Shown: positions 1-8,605, counted from the first letter of the stretch. The stretch: 64,000 bases of DNA from Pedobacter endophyticus (GCF_015679185.1 NZ_CP064939.1:3472001-3536000), one strand, 5' to 3'. Translations and numbers: made by a program. Notes: generated by a model not told the origin, from the letters alone.

Positions 1-378
1 GGCCAGGTTAGAAAATGATTCGCTCGTGGTTCCGGTTGGATGCTGCCTTGATGGAATTAATGCTGTTTTCGGCACCGGAACTCCGATTTGTTCTGCTAAG
101 GCATTGTTAAAGAACTTTTCGTCTGCGCTCCACCAAAACGGGTTGTTGATTACGGCGGTTCCGGTAATGGCTGCATTTTTTAACGACGCACGATAAAACG
201 GAACATCTTGAGAAATACGGTCGATAATTACCGAATAACCCAAAGGTGAGTTTTGAAATATCTTCTCGATTTTAACTGCTTCGGCGGTAATGCCTTGCTC
301 TGCTTTTTGATTAATCCGCTCGATTACGGCCTCAGGAAAAGAACGCTCCTGGCCAAATAAAATCCCTATTTTTTTCAT
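1..378 (-). CDS. ATP-grasp family protein, N-terminal part (cut by left edge)
   Basis: An open frame begins at the ATG complementary to 376-378 and runs without a stop to base 1, giving 126 codons. The protein begins MKKIGILFGQE and contains a stretch ending in GVPVPKTALIPS, which I recognise from the N-terminal (pre-ATP-grasp) part of ATP-grasp carboxylate-amine ligase-like proteins of Bacteroidota. The ATP-binding lysines and the Mg-binding residues would lie outside the window, so catalytic competence cannot be judged. It points the same way as the esterase gene at 553-1260, with about 175 bases between them containing short tandem copies of aactggaa. A ligase acting with neighbouring esterases is plausible, but the substrate is unknown. 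Confidence 0.7.
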   Translation of the reverse strand, partial: MKKIGILFGQERSFPEAVIERINQKAEQGITAEAVKIEKIFQNSPLGYSVIIDRISQDVPFYRASLKNAAITGTAVINNPFWWSADEKFFNNALAEQIGVPVPKTALIPSRQHPTGTTSESFSNLA

Positions 379-479
379 TGGTTTTAATTTAATTTTTAAT
401 GGGTTAACTGTTTTTACGGGATGTTTTATTGTTGGATGTTTAGCTTTTTGTTATTGGGTTAACTGTTTAATTGACTGAA

Positions 480-552
480 TTGTTTAATTTTTAAATTGCC
501 TATTGTCAACTGAAAACTGCCAACTGAAAACTGGAAACTGGAAACTGGAAAT
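480..552. repeat. Short tandem repeat before the ATP-grasp gene
   Basis: The stretch between the esterase stop and the ATP-grasp start carries several imperfect copies of an 8-base unit, aactggaa, after a run of aactgttta-like words. It is low-complexity DNA with no visible reading frame. It could vary in length by slippage. No function is visible. Confidence 0.5.
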
Positions 553-1260
553 TTACAACTGCGCTATGTAATTCGGAAACATTTCTCGCCAAATTGGCCA
601 GTCGTGATCTGCATTTTGTCGAATATCCAGCCAGTGGTCAATTCCTTTTTGGCTCAAAATTCCCGAAAGTCGTTCATTATCCGGTCGGCACATGTCTCGA
701 TCTGTAGTTCCCAAAACAATTTTCATGTAATGCAACTCGGGGTTGCTGTTGTTCATTAAATTATCAATCGGGTTATTAAAATACACATCATCATTATAAA
801 AGCCGTCGAGCTGGCCGGTAATATCAAATGCGCCGCTCATGCTGAACATATGACTAACCAACCAGGGGTGCCTAAACGCAAAGTTTGCGGCGTGATACCC
901 ACCAAAGCTGCACCCCGCGGTTATAATTTTGCTGTGACCGGTTTCGTGCCTTGCCAATGGTGCAAGTTCTTCTAAAAGATACCTATCGTACCAAATATGA
1001 TTTTTGACCCGATCGGACGGATGAATGCTTTTATTGTACCAACTCAACTTGTCAATGCCGTCTGGACAATAAACCTTAACCTTTCCCTCATTAATAAAGC
1101 CTTCTATTGAATCAATTAGCCTGAAATCTTTGGTTTCATAATATCTTCCCATGCTTGTTGGAAACAGCAGAATAGGAATGCCGCCATGACCGAAGATGAG
1201 CATATCGATATCCATACTCAAATTAGGGCTGTACCATCTTTTATGTTCTTCTTTAATCAT
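553..1260 (-). CDS. Alpha/beta-hydrolase fold esterase
   Basis: A 235-residue protein without a signal peptide, so probably cytoplasmic. The nucleophile elbow reads GCSFGGY, with the serine near residue 117, and the C-terminal NADHDWPIW carries the likely catalytic histidine. It belongs to the putative esterase (EstA/Fes-like) group of the alpha/beta hydrolases. Substrate is unknown. It lies between the ATP-grasp gene, in the same direction, and the divergent esterase at 1422. Two esterases plus an ATP-grasp enzyme in a small block suggests a conserved pathway module rather than unrelated genes, but that is inference from position only. Confidence 0.75.
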   Translation of the reverse strand: MIKEEHKRWYSPNLSMDIDMLIFGHGGIPILLFPTSMGRYYETKDFRLIDSIEGFINEGKVKVYCPDGIDKLSWYNKSIHPSDRVKNHIWYDRYLLEELAPLARHETGHSKIITAGCSFGGYHAANFAFRHPWLVSHMFSMSGAFDITGQLDGFYNDDVYFNNPIDNLMNNSNPELHYMKIVLGTTDRDMCRPDNERLSGILSQKGIDHWLDIRQNADHDWPIWREMFPNYIAQL

Positions 1261-1356
1261 ATTTAAAATTTAATGTTTTAAGATAGAAATTATATTCAAC
1301 AAATGGAATTGATTTATCTGAAAATAAGATCATAATGTAAAAAAAGTGCCCTAATA

Positions 1357-1386
1357 TTTAATAGTTTACCAAGATTTGTACCTTTG
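1357..1386 (+). promoter_or_regulatory. Candidate Bacteroidota promoter for the 1422 esterase
   Basis: TACCTTTG at 1379-1386 matches the Bacteroidota -7 consensus TAnnTTTG exactly. TTTA at 1357-1360, 18 bases upstream, is a one-mismatch -33 box. The start codon is 36 bases downstream. No other candidate in the 160-base gap fits as well. Confidence 0.5.
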
Positions 1387-1421
1387 CCGAGAATTTGAGG
1401 CTTTGCCAGTGATAGGGGATT

Positions 1422-2237
1422 ATGATTATGTACAACACAGTTTTATCAGTAAATATTAACGTTAACAATTTAAAGGTGCCCTCTGCTTACTTAAAGCGTG
1501 AGGTTGAAATAGATATCTATGCACCCGAAGGATTGTTGGGAAACGAAAAAATAGAGCTTCTTTTATTAAACGATGGCCAGGATGTGGCCAAGATGAATTT
1601 CTCGAAAATATTAGAAGAAACGCACCATAACAAAAGGAACCACAGGTTAATTGTGGTGGCCATTAAAGCGTCAGAAGAGCGTTTAATGGAATATGGGGTG
1701 GCCGGCACACCCGATTTTAAGGGCAGAGGCGCGAAGGCGCAGCTGTATAACGACTTCATAGTTAAGGAGCTTTTACCCTTTGTAAAGAAAAAATTAGCAC
1801 TGCCGATTACAGGTAAGGTTGCTTTTGCGGGGTTTTCTTTAGGCGGATTGTCTGCTTTTGATGTCGCCTGGAACAATCCGACGGTTTTTGATGTAGTTGG
1901 GGTTTTCTCCGGCGCATTTTGGTGGCGTAAAAAAGCATTGACGGATGGTTATACAGATGCCGACCGCATTTTGCATACGCTTATTGAAACCACCTCGACC
2001 AAGCCCGACATGAAATTTTGGCTGATGACCGGAACGGAAGATGAACAGGCCGATCGGAACAACAACCTGATCATCGATTCGATAGATGATACAATAGATG
2101 TGGTGAAAGCCTTATTAAAGAAGGGTTATAAACGCCCCAAAAACATTTTTTATTACGAAAAGGTTGGTGGGAAGCATGATGTGGCGACCTGGGAAAGTGC
2201 AATGCCAGCATTTTTAAACTGGACTTTCGAAGCTTAG
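1422..2237 (+). CDS. Esterase, alpha/beta-hydrolase fold (Fes/esterase D-like)
   Basis: A 271-residue soluble protein of the Fes/YbbA-type esterase family. The nucleophile elbow is GFSLGGLSAF near residues 147-156, and GGKHDVATW near residue 252 supplies the histidine. The acid is probably within TGTEDEQ around 204-209. An alternative ATG two codons downstream is equally good. The gene is divergent from the esterase at 553-1260 and has its own promoter candidate. Enterochelin-esterase-like proteins of this group hydrolyse varied acyl esters, so the fold does not identify the substrate. Confidence 0.78.
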   Translation: MIMYNTVLSVNINVNNLKVPSAYLKREVEIDIYAPEGLLGNEKIELLLLNDGQDVAKMNFSKILEETHHNKRNHRLIVVAIKASEERLMEYGVAGTPDFKGRGAKAQLYNDFIVKELLPFVKKKLALPITGKVAFAGFSLGGLSAFDVAWNNPTVFDVVGVFSGAFWWRKKALTDGYTDADRILHTLIETTSTKPDMKFWLMTGTEDEQADRNNNLIIDSIDDTIDVVKALLKKGYKRPKNIFYYEKVGGKHDVATWESAMPAFLNWTFEA

Positions 2238-2269
2238 GCCTGCTGATATAAGGCCAACCATATCATTTC

Positions 2270-2370
2270 ATCTGCCCTGTCGGGCCGAGCGGAGTCGAAG
2301 CCCACTTTAGCGGCCTTTCGACTAAGCTTGTATTGAGCGCAAACAAAATGCTCAGGACGACAACCTGCAT
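2270..2370. repeat. Intergenic repeat, class 1 (HPERSRR-encoding type)
   Basis: This stretch contains gagcggagtcgaagcccact followed by a partner arm in inverse orientation. The same module occurs at 3165-3240, 27697-27760, 44297-44342 and 62930-63000. Arms are partly complementary, so a transcript could fold. It sits between two genes that converge here. Confidence 0.7.
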
Positions 2371-2393
2371 CAAGTTTTACGCTTGAGTTAACA

Positions 2394-3071
2394 CTAGTCA
2401 TATTTAGATAAAATCGGACCGTCGAAAATGGTCCATAAGCACGCTTTTTGGCCGCATGCTTTCAGCGCATTGTTGGTCCAGGTGTTGCAGGTTTTGAAAA
2501 TGCTGTAGCTGCCAACTGCGTTGTAAAAAGCGTCGCCCTTATCATAATGGACTGGCGAATTAACTTTGATAACGTGGCCGTAGGCATCTGTTTCGAAGCT
2601 TTTTGAAATGTATTCAACCAGTTTTGCATATTGTTGCTCGCTTACAAACAACTTTTTACAGTATTTATCTTCAGTAACAGTTTGATAATAGGTAGTGTGC
2701 ATTGCTGAACTATTGGTGCCCGAAATTGCCCCTAAGGCTGTGGTTAACTTTAAATCTGAAAATTCGGGGGTTTCGAGATAAAATTGCTTATCGCCCCAGC
2801 CGATTGCCAAAAAATTATAGGAACTATCTGCACCGATTGTATTCGAAAACTTAATTTCAGTACTCCAATCTTTTAATCCGTTTTTCGTCGGAACAACAAT
2901 ATCGGTATGGATCCCATTGCTCATGACATACAGGGTTACGTCGTTTTGCTTTGGGGTATTGCTGTTTACCGTAATGTGCGATAAACAGAATGCAAGCAAG
3001 AAATAAAAGGCTATCAATACAAAAACAACAAGGATAAATTTAGCTGTATGAGTTAAAAATTTTTTGGTCAT
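2394..3071 (-). CDS. DUF2459 (TIGR02117) family membrane-anchored protein
   Basis: A 225-residue protein with one N-terminal hydrophobic helix (about residues 12-31) and a periplasmic domain. The motif NGIHTDIVVP followed by AIGWGDKQFYLETP matches the DUF2459/TIGR02117 family as I remember it. Members have no established activity; conserved His, Asp and Cys residues hint at an enzyme of papain-like type, but that is unproven. It is followed downstream by a class 1 repeat. It faces the same way as the toxin-antitoxin pair but is separated from it by a short gap. Confidence 0.75.
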   Translation of the reverse strand: MTKKFLTHTAKFILVVFVLIAFYFLLAFCLSHITVNSNTPKQNDVTLYVMSNGIHTDIVVPTKNGLKDWSTEIKFSNTIGADSSYNFLAIGWGDKQFYLETPEFSDLKLTTALGAISGTNSSAMHTTYYQTVTEDKYCKKLFVSEQQYAKLVEYISKSFETDAYGHVIKVNSPVHYDKGDAFYNAVGSYSIFKTCNTWTNNALKACGQKACLWTIFDGPILSKYD

Positions 3072-3111
3072 TTGTATTTATAGGGCCGCTTGGCGTTTAT
3101 TGAAAAAATAT

Positions 3112-3534
3112 CTAAAGCATGAGGTCCGTATAGCTTAAAAAACCAAAACACAATACCTTTTTATCTGCTCTGTCAGGCTGAGCGGAGTCGAAGCCCACTT
3201 TAACTGCCCTTCGACTCCGCTCAGGGTGACAATCGACATGAACTTTTACGCTTGACTTAACGCCGGTGTGATAAATGGCAACCACAAGAATTTCTCTTTT
3301 AGGTTTATAAACCCTAAATACAATCAGGTATGGAAAAATTGCAGTCTTGCTTTCCCGACAGCCTCTCTTTTTCAGCTGATAGCTTTCGGGGTTGTTTGAA
3401 ATATATTGAATTTGTTTTTCGACAGCATTGATGAATCTTTCGCCCAAACCTTCTAATTGTTTTTCATACCACAAATAGGCGCTGATAAATTCTTTTTCCG
3501 CTTCGGGATGAAACAGGATAGTGTAGTCGATCAA
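3112..3534 (-). CDS. RelE/ParE-family toxin with repeat-derived C-terminal tail
   Basis: Residues 1 to about 95 form a normal ParE/RelE toxin. It begins ILFHPEAEKEF, then LWYEKQLEGLGERFINAVE, and ends near FRVYKPKREILVVAIYHT, where family members normally stop within ten residues. Here the frame continues for about 45 residues, including HPERSRR and DSAQPDRADKK, which are encoded by the class 1 intergenic repeat at 3165-3240. The toxin core would act on ribosome-bound mRNA (RelE) or gyrase (ParE); which one cannot be told. The start overlaps the antitoxin stop by 4 bases (ATGA), so translation is probably coupled. Confidence 0.8.
   Translation of the reverse strand: MIDYTILFHPEAEKEFISAYLWYEKQLEGLGERFINAVEKQIQYISNNPESYQLKKRGCRESKTAIFPYLIVFRVYKPKREILVVAIYHTGVKSSVKVHVDCHPERSRRAVKVGFDSAQPDRADKKVLCFGFLSYTDLML
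3165..3240. repeat. Intergenic repeat, class 1, inside the toxin frame
   Basis: This is an inverted pair of arms carrying gagcggagtcgaagcccact and its near complement cttcgactccgctcagggtg. It is the same module as at 2270 and 27697. Unlike the others it lies inside a coding frame, adding a foreign tail to the ParE-like toxin. Confidence 0.8.
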
Positions 3535-3767
3535 ATTTTTGATGTTTTAGCTTTCTGCTTAACTTCCTCAAATGTCGAAGCAGTTATTTCGCGATTCTCA
3601 TATTGTTCAAGACGCATATCAATCTCCTTTAAAAAAGCTTTATCCTCCCAAAGGTTGGCCTGTTCGTTAATTTCGTCCTCTACCATGGCATATATTGCTC
3701 TTACCTTCTTCTCGTCAGCATAACGAATATAATCGTATAACCTTTCTCGTATTGTGCCAGTTCCCAT
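3531..3767 (-). CDS. Antitoxin of a RelE/ParE-type module
   Basis: A 78-residue, charged, helical protein starting MGTGTIRERLYDYI and ending EVKQKAKTSKI. The longer frame back to 3830 adds a hydrophobic, cysteine-rich stretch unlike an antitoxin, so I chose the internal ATG at 3767. Size, charge, position before the toxin gene and the 4-base overlap all fit an addiction-module antitoxin, which binds the toxin and usually represses its own promoter. The region EDKAFLKEIDMRLEQYENREIT resembles the short addiction-module component family in Bacteroidota. The DNA-binding class is not obvious from the sequence. Confidence 0.72.
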   Translation of the reverse strand: MGTGTIRERLYDYIRYADEKKVRAIYAMVEDEINEQANLWEDKAFLKEIDMRLEQYENREITASTFEEVKQKAKTSKI

Positions 3768-3924
3768 TTTAATTGAGTTATAGTCAAATTTACACAAAAA
3801 CACTATTATTTCAAAGAAGCAAACTGCCAACTTCAGTCTTCGGTTACGCGATAAGTTTAATTTTCTTTACCTTGATGCAACGTTTTAAAATCCCTGATGT
3901 CTTATTAGCAGAATATTCGAAATT

Positions 3925-4482
3925 TTGGAAGCCGTTTACGTAGATAAGAACCTTGACTTAGTAAGGGAGTGCATGCATGGTAGCAGGGCAGCGCAGTTTG
4001 AATTGTACAAACTGTACGCCAAGGCGATGTATAATGTGGCGCTACGGATTTTAAATTACGAAGAAGAGGCCGAAGATGTTTTACAAGAGTCGTTTTTAGA
4101 TGCCTTTACGCGAATTGTCGACTTTAGACAGGAAACTACTTTCGGACTCTGGTTAAAACAAATCGTAATTAACAAGTCTATAAATTATCTGCGCAAGCGA
4201 AAATTCGACTTTGTGGGTACTGATGAGATTTCGGAAGTGCCGGATGAGTTGGTGGCCGATGATTATGAGGTGCAGTTGCAGGCAGAAGAGATACGTAAAG
4301 CAATAAAAACATTGCCCGATGGTTATAGGGTGGTGTTGAGCTTGTATCTTTTAGAGGGCTACGACCACGAGGAAATTGCACATATTTTGAAGATAAGTGA
4401 AAATACAAGTCGCACACAGTATATGCGGGCGAAGAAAAAACTGAAAAGTATTTTAGAACAGAAAGGGATGAGAGATGAATAA
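3925..4482 (+). CDS. ECF-type RNA polymerase sigma factor
   Basis: A 185-residue sigma-70 family protein. Region 2 lies around residues 20-90 (LYKLYAKAMYNVALRILNYEEEAEDVLQ and on), and region 4 around 125-180 ends in a helix-turn-helix, HEEIAHILKISENTSRTQYM. The frame starts with TTG at 3925; the first ATG, at 3973, would remove the first 16 residues ahead of region 2, so TTG is preferred. The stop overlaps the start of the next gene by 8 bases. ECF factors in this arrangement are normally held by the membrane partner encoded next, and usually control a surface or stress response. Confidence 0.85.
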   Translation: MEAVYVDKNLDLVRECMHGSRAAQFELYKLYAKAMYNVALRILNYEEEAEDVLQESFLDAFTRIVDFRQETTFGLWLKQIVINKSINYLRKRKFDFVGTDEISEVPDELVADDYEVQLQAEEIRKAIKTLPDGYRVVLSLYLLEGYDHEEIAHILKISENTSRTQYMRAKKKLKSILEQKGMRDE

Positions 4483-5020
4483 TAGATTGGAAACTTTTGT
4501 AAAGGAAAACCGTAAGGCGTTCGATATTATGGAACCACCTGCGGGGCTTTGGACAAAAATTGAATTGGAACTTGACGCAAAAAAAAGCTTAGTAGCACAT
4601 GATAAAAAAAAGTCGGTAAGGATTTATTTATGGATGAGTGCTGCAGCAGCCGTGGTGGTGGTATTTGCTTTAGGCTGGCTTTACGCCGGAAAATTACAGG
4701 CAAACCACTTAGATATCGCTGATGTAAACGCAGCCTACGCCAAGAAAGAGGTACATTTTGCAGGGCTGATTACCGAAAAAAGAGACAGTTTGGCCATATT
4801 TGCCGAAGCAAACCCCGAGCTGTATAAAAAGTTTACCGCCGATTTGGCCAAGCTCGACGAAGAGTACGACAGACTTAAATCAGAACTGCCAAAGTCGTTA
4901 AATCAGACTTTTGTAGTCAAGGCGATGGTTAAAAACCGCGAAATACAGCTGCAATTACTTAAACAACAATTGTTGATTATTAATCAGGTAGACGATTATA
5001 AAAGAGTGAATCAGATTTAG
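4475..5020 (+). CDS. Membrane protein, probable anti-sigma partner
   Basis: A 181-residue protein with a soluble N-terminal segment (about 1-48), one transmembrane helix near 50-70 (YLWMSAAAAVVVVFALGWLY) and a periplasmic domain with heptad-like spacing, predicted coiled coil. It lacks an obvious zinc-binding HxxxCxxC anti-sigma motif. Its 8-base overlap with the ECF sigma gene and its topology argue for an anti-sigma or signalling role. The repeat protein at 5216 follows in the same direction after about 195 bases. Confidence 0.6.
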   Translation: MNNRLETFVKENRKAFDIMEPPAGLWTKIELELDAKKSLVAHDKKKSVRIYLWMSAAAAVVVVFALGWLYAGKLQANHLDIADVNAAYAKKEVHFAGLITEKRDSLAIFAEANPELYKKFTADLAKLDEEYDRLKSELPKSLNQTFVVKAMVKNREIQLQLLKQQLLIINQVDDYKRVNQI

Positions 5021-5215
5021 TCGGGAGTCGCGAGTCTTTCGAGAGAAAGCAGAGCAAGGTAGCGATTTTTAAATAATCAGTAAGCAATTCAACAGTTTAA
5101 CAATCCAGCAATTTAGCAGTTCAACAGTTTGGCATTCACCAGTAAATACGCTCAGTGCATTTAATGAAGCTACCAGTTGGCAGGTTTTTTAATTAGATGT
5201 TAACAACTAACAAGC

Positions 5216-6508
5216 ATGAAAACAGTTAAAATATTTTTTGCTTTAATGGCATTTATTGCCGTAAAAAGCCAGGCCCAGGAATACGTTGAGGTCAGCACAT
5301 CAAACACTTACGCTTCAAATAATAATGTAACTACATCAACTACCACCGTTACCCGTACTGTAACAAATCAGGATGTTCCATCGGGCGCTGATGCGGAAAG
5401 ATCGAAATCATTCACAAAAAGTTTTAGTGTCGATAACAGCGACAAGATAAATTTAAACAACCAGTACGGATCTATCCTTATTAAAACATGGGATAAGAGA
5501 GAGGTTCGGGTTGATGTAGACATCAGGGCCTATAGCAGTTCTGAAAGTGATGCCCAGAAGTTAATTGATGCCGTTAGCGTTGATGCGAGCAAAACTGGTG
5601 ATTTGGTTGCTGTAAAAACCAACATGGCGGATAGAAACGGGCGGTATGGCCGATCGGTAAAAAATGGCGTTACCACCTGGAGACGAGAAGTAAAAATCAA
5701 TTATGTGGTATACATGCCTGCCAGTAATCCGCTTGCTATTTTACAACAGTATGGGAATGTTGAACTCGGAAATTTCGCCGGCCCAACCTCGCTAAAAGTT
5801 CAATATGGCAACTTGGTTGCCGGTAACCTGAGCAACAGCAACAATTACATCAATGTTCAATATGGCAAGTGCGATGTTCAGGATTTAAATGCTGCGGTGG
5901 TAAAGCATGAATATAATGGCCCGGTAACAATTGGTGCGGTGGGCACGCTCGAACTAGATGCCGAATATGTTGGCGTAAACATCAATACCATCAGAAAATC
6001 GGCAGATATTAAGGTGCAATACGGAAAGGGCCTTACCGTGGGTACAATTGGCGGTAATTTGCTGCTAAACGCAGAATATGCCAAAGTGAATATCAATACG
6101 GTTAGAGGAAATACCGTGGCCAGGCAAGCTTATGGCGACTTCAACATCGCTTCGGCTGGCAAGATTGCCGTTAATGCAGAATATTCTAACGTTACTTTAG
6201 GTACGCTCAACGGCGATGCCAATATTACCATGGATTACAATAGACTCAACGTAAATGAAATTACGCCCGCTTGCAGAAATTTCAATTTCGCAGGCGAATA
6301 TGTAAGCGTCAGTTTGGGGTTTGCCGATCGGTATAACGGTAATTTCAACGTTTCTACTTCGTACGCCGGCTTCAAATACGGCTCAAACGTAAGCGCTAAC
6401 TTAGTCAGCAAAGACGAGCAAGATAAAAGATACTCGGGCAAAATCGGTAACGGTGGAACGGGGAATGTGAGCGTAAAAACAGAATACGGTGCAGTAACTT
6501 TTAAATAA
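5216..6508 (+). CDS. Exported beta-repeat protein (DUF4097-like adhesin fold)
   Basis: A 430-residue protein with a signal peptide (residues 1-20, ending KSQAQ). After a Thr/Ser-rich linker, from about residue 65 it shows the pattern INLNNQYGSILIKTWDK, typical of DUF4097 putative adhesins. It then has at least eight short repeats centred on QYG or EYA/EYV followed by V, I or N (for example VQYGNLVAG, AEYVGVNI, AEYAKVNI). Such repeats form a beta-solenoid. A secreted or surface structural role is likely. It follows the sigma/anti-sigma pair, as DUF4097 proteins often do in Bacteroidota, suggesting that pair controls it. Confidence 0.7.
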   Translation: MKTVKIFFALMAFIAVKSQAQEYVEVSTSNTYASNNNVTTSTTTVTRTVTNQDVPSGADAERSKSFTKSFSVDNSDKINLNNQYGSILIKTWDKREVRVDVDIRAYSSSESDAQKLIDAVSVDASKTGDLVAVKTNMADRNGRYGRSVKNGVTTWRREVKINYVVYMPASNPLAILQQYGNVELGNFAGPTSLKVQYGNLVAGNLSNSNNYINVQYGKCDVQDLNAAVVKHEYNGPVTIGAVGTLELDAEYVGVNINTIRKSADIKVQYGKGLTVGTIGGNLLLNAEYAKVNINTVRGNTVARQAYGDFNIASAGKIAVNAEYSNVTLGTLNGDANITMDYNRLNVNEITPACRNFNFAGEYVSVSLGFADRYNGNFNVSTSYAGFKYGSNVSANLVSKDEQDKRYSGKIGNGGTGNVSVKTEYGAVTFK

Positions 6509-6534
6509 ACTAGCATTCCTTTGAACGCGACATG

Positions 6535-6612
6535 TATTCATCCGATGAATATGATAGCAATGTACTCATCGGATGAATATAGCCAACATGCCAGGTATTC
6601 ATCCCATGAATA
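6535..6612. repeat. Palindromic element with ATTCATCSGATGAAT words
   Basis: Arms TATTCATCCGATGA (6535-6548) and TCATCGGATGAATA (6566-6579) are perfect complements across a 17-base loop. A third related word, TATTCATCCCATGAATA, follows at 6596-6612. A sequence nearly identical to 6566-6590 recurs at 27618-27642, where it again belongs to a perfect hairpin. It lies between the repeat protein and the terminator. Confidence 0.75.
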
Positions 6613-6645
6613 AATAAAAATATAACTAAACCAAACAAACCGTCG

Positions 6646-6673
6646 GCCTCGCCATTTAGGCGAGGCTTTTTTT
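6646..6673 (+). terminator. Rho-independent terminator
   Basis: Stem GCCTCGCC / GGCGAGGC (8 bp) with loop ATTTA is followed by seven T residues. It lies 138 bases past the stop of the beta-repeat protein gene and 57 bases before the thioredoxin-like gene, so it probably ends the sigma-factor transcript. Confidence 0.85.
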
Positions 6674-6729
6674 GGCAACACCGCAAGCAGATTCGTTTCC
6701 GCTGTGTACTTTGTCTATCTTCGTAGCTG

Positions 6730-7281
6730 ATGAAAACTTGTTTCTTCGCATTGATTTTTTGCTTTGGCATGGTTAAGGCACAGCAAACGCCGATAAAATG
6801 GGCTACTCAGGAAACCTTTTTCGAGGATTTAGTCGGAAAACCGTTGCCAGATTTTACCGGGTTAACTACCAATGGCAAATCTTTTTCGAGCATTGAACTG
6901 AAAGAACAAATTGTGGTCATAAATTTCTGGTTTGAGAACTGTCCGCCGTGCATCGCCGAGATGCCGGAGCTCAGCGCTTTGCAAAAAAGATTTGCCAGTC
7001 AAAAGATTCGGTTTATTGGCATCACGCACGACAGCCCTAAATCTGCAAGGCGTTTTCAAAAAAGTCACGATTATAACTATCAGGTTGTTAGCCTAACGAG
7101 TGATGAAATAAGAAAATTAAACATCAATCATGGTTTTCCATGTAATGTATTGGTTGGCAAAAACGGAAAGATCTTGTATGCTATGGCAAATATCTCATTC
7201 TCCGACCCGGCATTTAGACCGAAATCCACAATTTTTGAAGAGCTGTTGAGGAAAGAAGTATATCAGAAAACGACTGAATAA
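6730..7281 (+). CDS. TlpA-like thioredoxin-fold thiol-disulfide protein
   Basis: A 183-residue protein with a short signal peptide (about 1-17) and one thioredoxin fold. The active-site motif is WFENCPPCIAEMPEL near residues 68-82, a CPPC redox pair. FPCNVLVGKNGKI near residue 136 contains the structural region of the cis-proline loop, although the usual TP is replaced by FPC, which adds a third cysteine next to the active site. It probably works in the periplasm on exported cysteines. It forms a single-gene unit between a terminator and a repeat region. Confidence 0.75.
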   Translation: MKTCFFALIFCFGMVKAQQTPIKWATQETFFEDLVGKPLPDFTGLTTNGKSFSSIELKEQIVVINFWFENCPPCIAEMPELSALQKRFASQKIRFIGITHDSPKSARRFQKSHDYNYQVVSLTSDEIRKLNINHGFPCNVLVGKNGKILYAMANISFSDPAFRPKSTIFEELLRKEVYQKTTE

Positions 7282-7578
7282 AATTGAAAAATTTCTTGAG
7301 CATTTCAAATGAGGTTGTTTCAAAAGTCGACTTTTCCTCCCAAAGGGATGCCTATGGCACAAAGGGATGCCTTTGGCATAACTTTTCGTGCCAAATAAAA
7401 TTTTGCTTTTATAACCTCTCCCTATCAACGTTTGGGTTAAAAGCAATGCCTTTGCTTTACCTCTCCTCGAGGAGGACCTGTCCCGACTTTTCGGGGGGGA
7501 TGTACAGACAGCGCAAAAACCACCGCCATTAAAAGGGAGAGGTTTAGGTCGCTAATTTTAATGCTAACGGCCAAAGTA

Positions 7579-8469
7579 TTAAAGAATATATTCCTCGTTA
7601 ATTGGCTTAACAGGTTCGGGGATATTCTCTTCTTCGAGCATTTGCAGCAGGTTAATTTCAATGGTTCGGGTAATGGAGTTTAAGGGAACGCCCGCCGAAT
7701 TTGTTTCGAAGGGGTTGATCAAACTCATGCCGTTGATCTGAGTCGATACAAAAACGAACCCGATTAACCAACCTAAAAAAATAGCCGCTATACCAGCCGT
7801 GTCGCTAATGGCCAATGTAAATGTAACCACAAAAAGCCAGATGAAAACCTTGGTTAAGTAGCTATATGTTGTGGGGAAGATGGTATTTTTAATCCGCTCG
7901 CTCATGCCCATCGAATCCGAAAAGCGGACCAACATTTCGTTAATTTCAATAAACCTAAACCCATCAACCTGGTTTGCTTTCGAGAGCTTTTGTAAATCTC
8001 TGGCTTGAATGTTTAAAATGGCGTTGTGCATATTTTTATGTTTGGCCACTTCCTTTAAATCATCGTCTGTTAAGTATTTGATATAAATTTCATCAACTGT
8101 TCCTCGCAAACTGGCCTTTAGTGAGTATAAAAATGCAATGTGGCGGTGTATCATCGTAATCGAAGTGGTATTATCGCCGTCAACGTAATTAATCAGCGCC
8201 CTGGCAAACGATCGGGAATCGTTAACCAGCGCACCCCATATTTTTCGTGCTTCCCACCACCTGTCGTAAGCCTGGTTGTTATTGAAACCGATAAAAAAGG
8301 CAATAGCTGTGCCCAAAACAGTTGGTACAATGGCAGAAACTTGAAAGTGATGGGCAATGAGGTACTCTCGGGTAAAATAAGCGATGGTGCACGAAGCGAT
8401 CATAATAAGATCGACCCGCCAGGTATTAATTAAGATCCGGCTCAACCGAATGTTCTGTATTAAAAGCAT
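7579..8469 (-). CDS. Bestrophin-family channel
   Basis: A 296-residue integral membrane protein of the bestrophin/UPF0187 family. The N-terminal stretch GFNNNQAYDRWWEARKIWG near residues 61-79 is the family signature. Hydrophobic helices lie near 22-42, 50-62, 210-230 and 232-250. Bacterial members form pentameric anion or cation channels. The C-terminal ends EEENIPEPVKPINEEYIL. It is divergent from the MFS gene at 8606, and nothing around it fixes the transported ion. Confidence 0.85.
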   Translation of the reverse strand: MLLIQNIRLSRILINTWRVDLIMIASCTIAYFTREYLIAHHFQVSAIVPTVLGTAIAFFIGFNNNQAYDRWWEARKIWGALVNDSRSFARALINYVDGDNTTSITMIHRHIAFLYSLKASLRGTVDEIYIKYLTDDDLKEVAKHKNMHNAILNIQARDLQKLSKANQVDGFRFIEINEMLVRFSDSMGMSERIKNTIFPTTYSYLTKVFIWLFVVTFTLAISDTAGIAAIFLGWLIGFVFVSTQINGMSLINPFETNSAGVPLNSITRTIEINLLQMLEEENIPEPVKPINEEYIL

Positions 8470-8605
8470 TATTGTTTGTTTTGAGTATGAAAATACAAAA
8501 TGAAAGCCAAAATGTTTTATTGTAACAATTTAAATCGAAAATTATGGGTTTTATTGTTTTGTACGACAAATGATTATCTTAGAAAACCAAATATTCTCAA
8601 CTCTT

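Noticed and set aside
3768-3830. A longer antitoxin starting at 3830
   Set aside because: The added 21 residues are hydrophobic and Cys-rich, unlike a soluble antitoxin, and an internal ATG gives a typical 78-residue protein.
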